Shown here piece after piece: positions 61,049 through 64,000 of a stretch of DNA of 64,000 bases; the stretch's first letter is position 1, and every line of letters starts with the position of its first letter. Origin of the DNA: Sternotherus odoratus (taxonomy: Eukaryota; Chordata; Testudines; Kinosternidae); NCBI GenBank assembly GCA_032164245.1, contig JAVMKO010000003.1, positions 4,970,651 to 5,034,650 of the forward strand. The letters are read 5' to 3'. The notes under the pieces are model-generated. The model saw nothing but the letters and a program-made list of their open reading frames with translations. It did not search any database and had not been told where the DNA came from. A program made the position numbers and the translations under genes.

Positions 61049-64000
61049 TTCAGCTGTTCAATCTCCTTGATACCTGTGATGTCATAATCCTGCTCAGTTC
61101 TCCAGTCTTCCATGGAGTCTAGACGGAAAGACAGGGGAGATGTCACATGGTGAGTTGGGCCTGGAAAAGCAACCTGTGTTCGGGCAAAGAGGGGCTCCCG
61201 GGAGAGCGGAGTCAGTGCTCTGTTAAAGAGCCGGAGACCAGGGCCTAGCCTGAGTCTAGCCGGCCAAACCATTGATTACACCAGTACCCATAATAGTTCC
61301 AATTTATTGCAGGGATAGTGAGCAGGTTCCGTCTGTTCTGACAGTGGAACTCCCACCTGGGGATAACAACACAAATATGCAAACTCGGACAGTGGGGATG
61401 CTGGTACCCTGACTTGCTCCAATTTGGAGGAAAGACACCACAGTGTAGTAAAGCTGCTCAGACTAAAACAAACAAACAAAAAATCCTTCCATTTATAAGA
61501 TGACAATTTGTGGGTTAACTAAGACTCCTCATACATCTAAACATGCTCTTATCATTACAGCAATACAGCACATACCAGTCAAAGAAAAACAAAAGTATCC
61601 AACATTCAGATTTCTTCAGTACTGACAGTACTCCTTGTTCTGTCATCTGGTACCACTGAGAACAGTCTAGATCCATCCTCTTTAGAGTGCCCTTTCAGGT
61701 AGTTGAAAGCAGTTATCAAATCTCCCCTCAGTCTTCTCTTTATGTTAGTTTCTGTACATTATGGTAGCACGTAATGCCTGTGGTCAGGGAAGAGGAAGCC
61801 ACTGTATGAAAATGAGTCACAAGAAGATGGTCCCTTCTCCAAGGAGCTCACAATCTGGGTGGGACACCAGGCAGGGCAGGTGCACGGAAGAGACCCACAG
61901 AGGACAAGGTGATGGTGGAAGGGGTGCATCTTGCAGAGCAGGCAATGGTTGCAGCCTGGAACTACCTTACATGTGCAACGGGGGGAAGTTTGCACTCCAG
62001 GTGCTTTTGCTGGACCTGGTTTAGGGACAGCTAAATGCTGCATCTGCCAGGGGTGTCGGGCACTAGCATGAAAACCTCCTTCTGAAATGGGGAACTTCAA
62101 GAGGATATTCTTGGAGGCACCAAGGATCTGGGAGGAGCAGACCCCTGGTAGTAACAAAAGCAGGGGGTTTGGACTGAAGACACATGCCTGAAACATCAAC
62201 GAGTGCCCTCTCCTGGGATGTGGGAGATTCCATTCAACGCCTTCCTGCAAAGCAGGGACTTGAACCTGTGTCTATCACATCCCAGGTGAGTGTTCTGGGC
62301 TCTCTCGCTCTCCCTCATTGTTTGTGAAAAATTTCAGAAGGTCTCAATTTTGTCCTAGTGTGGAACTGAACATTTATTTGAAATCTCGACTACGTTGGCA
62401 GGATGGGAAAACTGTTTCCACCTCGCTCTGCTGCTCACGGCATGCTGGGGCACTGGGGTCAGTGCTGATAGAGGGGCAAGCGCCTCCTGAAAAAACAAAA
62501 CCACAGCCTATCTCCTGAGAACTTACCCAGGCATCTCTTGGTGAAGCCCAGCTTGGTCCTGTGCTAGAGCCTCACCTCTGCAGCATGGAGCACACTTTTT
62601 CTCTGCACTGTAGTTCCAGAGGGTGAGAGTCCATTCAATGGCTTGTTGGTTACTTGACTTCCACCAGCTGGAGCTTTGGTTTCATTCACCTCTTGCATCC
62701 GACGAAGTGGGTATTAGGGTATTATGCTTCAATACTTTATAGTTAGTCTTTAAGGTGCCACAGGACTCTTTGTTACCTCTGCTATTCCAGACTAACACGG
62801 CTACCTCTCTGATTCTCCCTGGGAATGGGTCAAAGGAGGTGTGAGCTGTTTGCTTTATTTATTTATTTAGTGACGCGCTCCAGCTGTCAGACCCAGTTGA
62901 CTGGAGCCCGTGAAGAAGGGTTGTGAGCACCCAGGAGGTGGGGGGAGAGGGGATAAAGGGGACAGCTGGAGCCCCAACACCAGGGGTGCTGACAGCCTGA
63001 GCCCACCTCCCAAGCTCAGGCTTTTCTTGTCCACCTCTCAATCCTTCACCAGGAGGAAGCCCAGGTTTGACCTCTCCTTCCCACCAGTCCCTCACCAGGA
63101 GGCACTAAGTCTGCTGTGAAAAGTGACCCTTACTTCTGCGCTGATACTGGCACAGAGCTGCCTTCAGAGCTGGGTGCCTGGCCAGCAGCTGCTGCTCTTC
63201 ACTCTGTCTTAAGAACTGGGTGATGATGTCACAGAAAGCAGGTGGGGGTTGATAAAATAAGTTTGAGGACCACTGCCATAGCATATCGAAACAGAAAGAA
63301 TTTTAAAAGCCACAATCAGGGGTCCTGCCTGAACCTGCAAAGGGCATTTGCACAGGAGGACATATATGACAACACAACATCCATTGTCTTCTGCAAGACA
63401 CTTTCAGCCGAGATCCCTTTTTACTGTTGCTGTTTGGTTTTTGCTGCCTTTTTCTCAGGTTGGACAGTGAACATGGAGAGGAGCTCTCCCCAGCTCTTTC
63501 AGTTCTTTCGCAACCAGCTTCAAGGGCTAATCCTGGACTGGACGGGCACCCAATCCATGGAGATATATGGCCCCTAGTTTCTAAGAGGTTATTATCAAAA
63601 AGGAAAGAGTTGTTTTTTCATCAAACACTTGAGGCGGGGGGAAGCCCTTGCCAGTGTCCTTTATACAAATCAAGCTGGAACCAGTGTCCTGGTTTAAACA
63701 TGACATTATGAGAGCTCAGAAACGTTTTGGCAGCATCCCACTCTGCCATGTGAAGGAAGACACCAGACCTTGAATTCGTTCCGGGAATACCAGTCAAGGG
63801 GTCTGATGCTGCAGATCCTTATTAATGCAAAACTCTCATTGACCGCAAGATGAGGCCCCTGTCTTAGGTCTTGGCATATCACAGAGCTGGCAGCACTAAT
63901 GGAAAGGGCGTCACCTCCACCATTCTCAAAGCAACTTCTGCCAGTAGATTGACAGAGCAGCAGCGCTGATGGCAGCTTGGGAGGAAAAAGTGCCAAGACA

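Larger units (their letters stand above)
49356..64000. repeat. Tandem segmental duplication, copy C (cut by window end)
   Basis: Third direct copy, running off the window. It is a mosaic. Its exon 5 shares most B-type replacements, its exons 2 and 4 equal those of copy A, it shares A's 1,471 bp deletion, and farther right (for example 62690 and 63117) it again shares small variants with B. It has a private 429 bp in-frame deletion in the gene (junction at 52186/52187). Confidence 0.93.

Noticed and set aside
1..64000. A novel prokaryotic-type defence or mobile system, CRISPR array or operon
   Set aside because: Repeat content, introns and base composition are vertebrate; the regular repetition is a 25 kb segmental duplication, not an array of short spaced repeats.

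Overview
This is vertebrate nuclear DNA. The strand is crowded with CR1 LINE fragments, Penelope-like element (PLE) pieces carrying the TAGCCGTGTTAGTCTG terminal motif, a MIR-type SINE, hAT-derived miniature elements and solo LTR-like insertions. That mix points to a reptile, most likely a turtle; a crocodilian is less likely. The species call is inference from repeat content only. Nothing prokaryotic (operons, Shine-Dalgarno sites, CRISPR) is present.

Layout: positions 1-1382 are unique left flank (microsatellites, a poly-C tract, a DNA-transposon-like repeat and the front of a PLE reverse-transcriptase ORF). From 1383 to the end lies a direct tandem array of a 23-25 kb unit: copy A 1383-24354, copy B 24355-49355, copy C 49356-64000 (cut by the window end). 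By eye the copies are nearly identical apart from a few large indels: 1,471 bp and 610 bp present only in B, about 125 bp missing in B, 429 bp missing in C, and a TCTA microsatellite about four times longer in B than in A.

Each unit carries one protein-coding gene on the minus strand. It is not visible as a single ORF, but five exons can be joined with consensus splice sites and one continuous reading phase. Exon 1 (36 codons) encodes a membrane helix, exon 2 a short very basic segment, exons 3 and 4 short charged segments, and exon 5 a long Ser/Pro-rich tail of about 550-700 codons. This architecture and several motifs match the SPATA31 (spermatogenesis-associated 31) family. Predicted products are 803 aa (A), 807 aa (B) and 659 aa (C), all without internal stops.

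The most striking observation is in copy B. In its four small exons, differences from copy A are all amino-acid replacing (23 codons changed plus 5 codons inserted, no silent change seen), while the adjacent introns are almost unchanged. Copy C has an in-frame 429 bp deletion that removes the most SPATA31-like segment of exon 5. The locus therefore looks like a young, actively remodelled SPATA31-like gene cluster.

The intergenic part of each unit (about 11-24 kb in A) holds repeats: MIR, a long CR1 3' end, a tRNA-derived SINE, hAT miniature elements with 8-bp target duplications, a solo LTR with a perfect GAGAC duplication, further CR1 pieces, an AT-rich repeat, PLE terminal fragments and a hAT end. 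No second convincing gene was found there.
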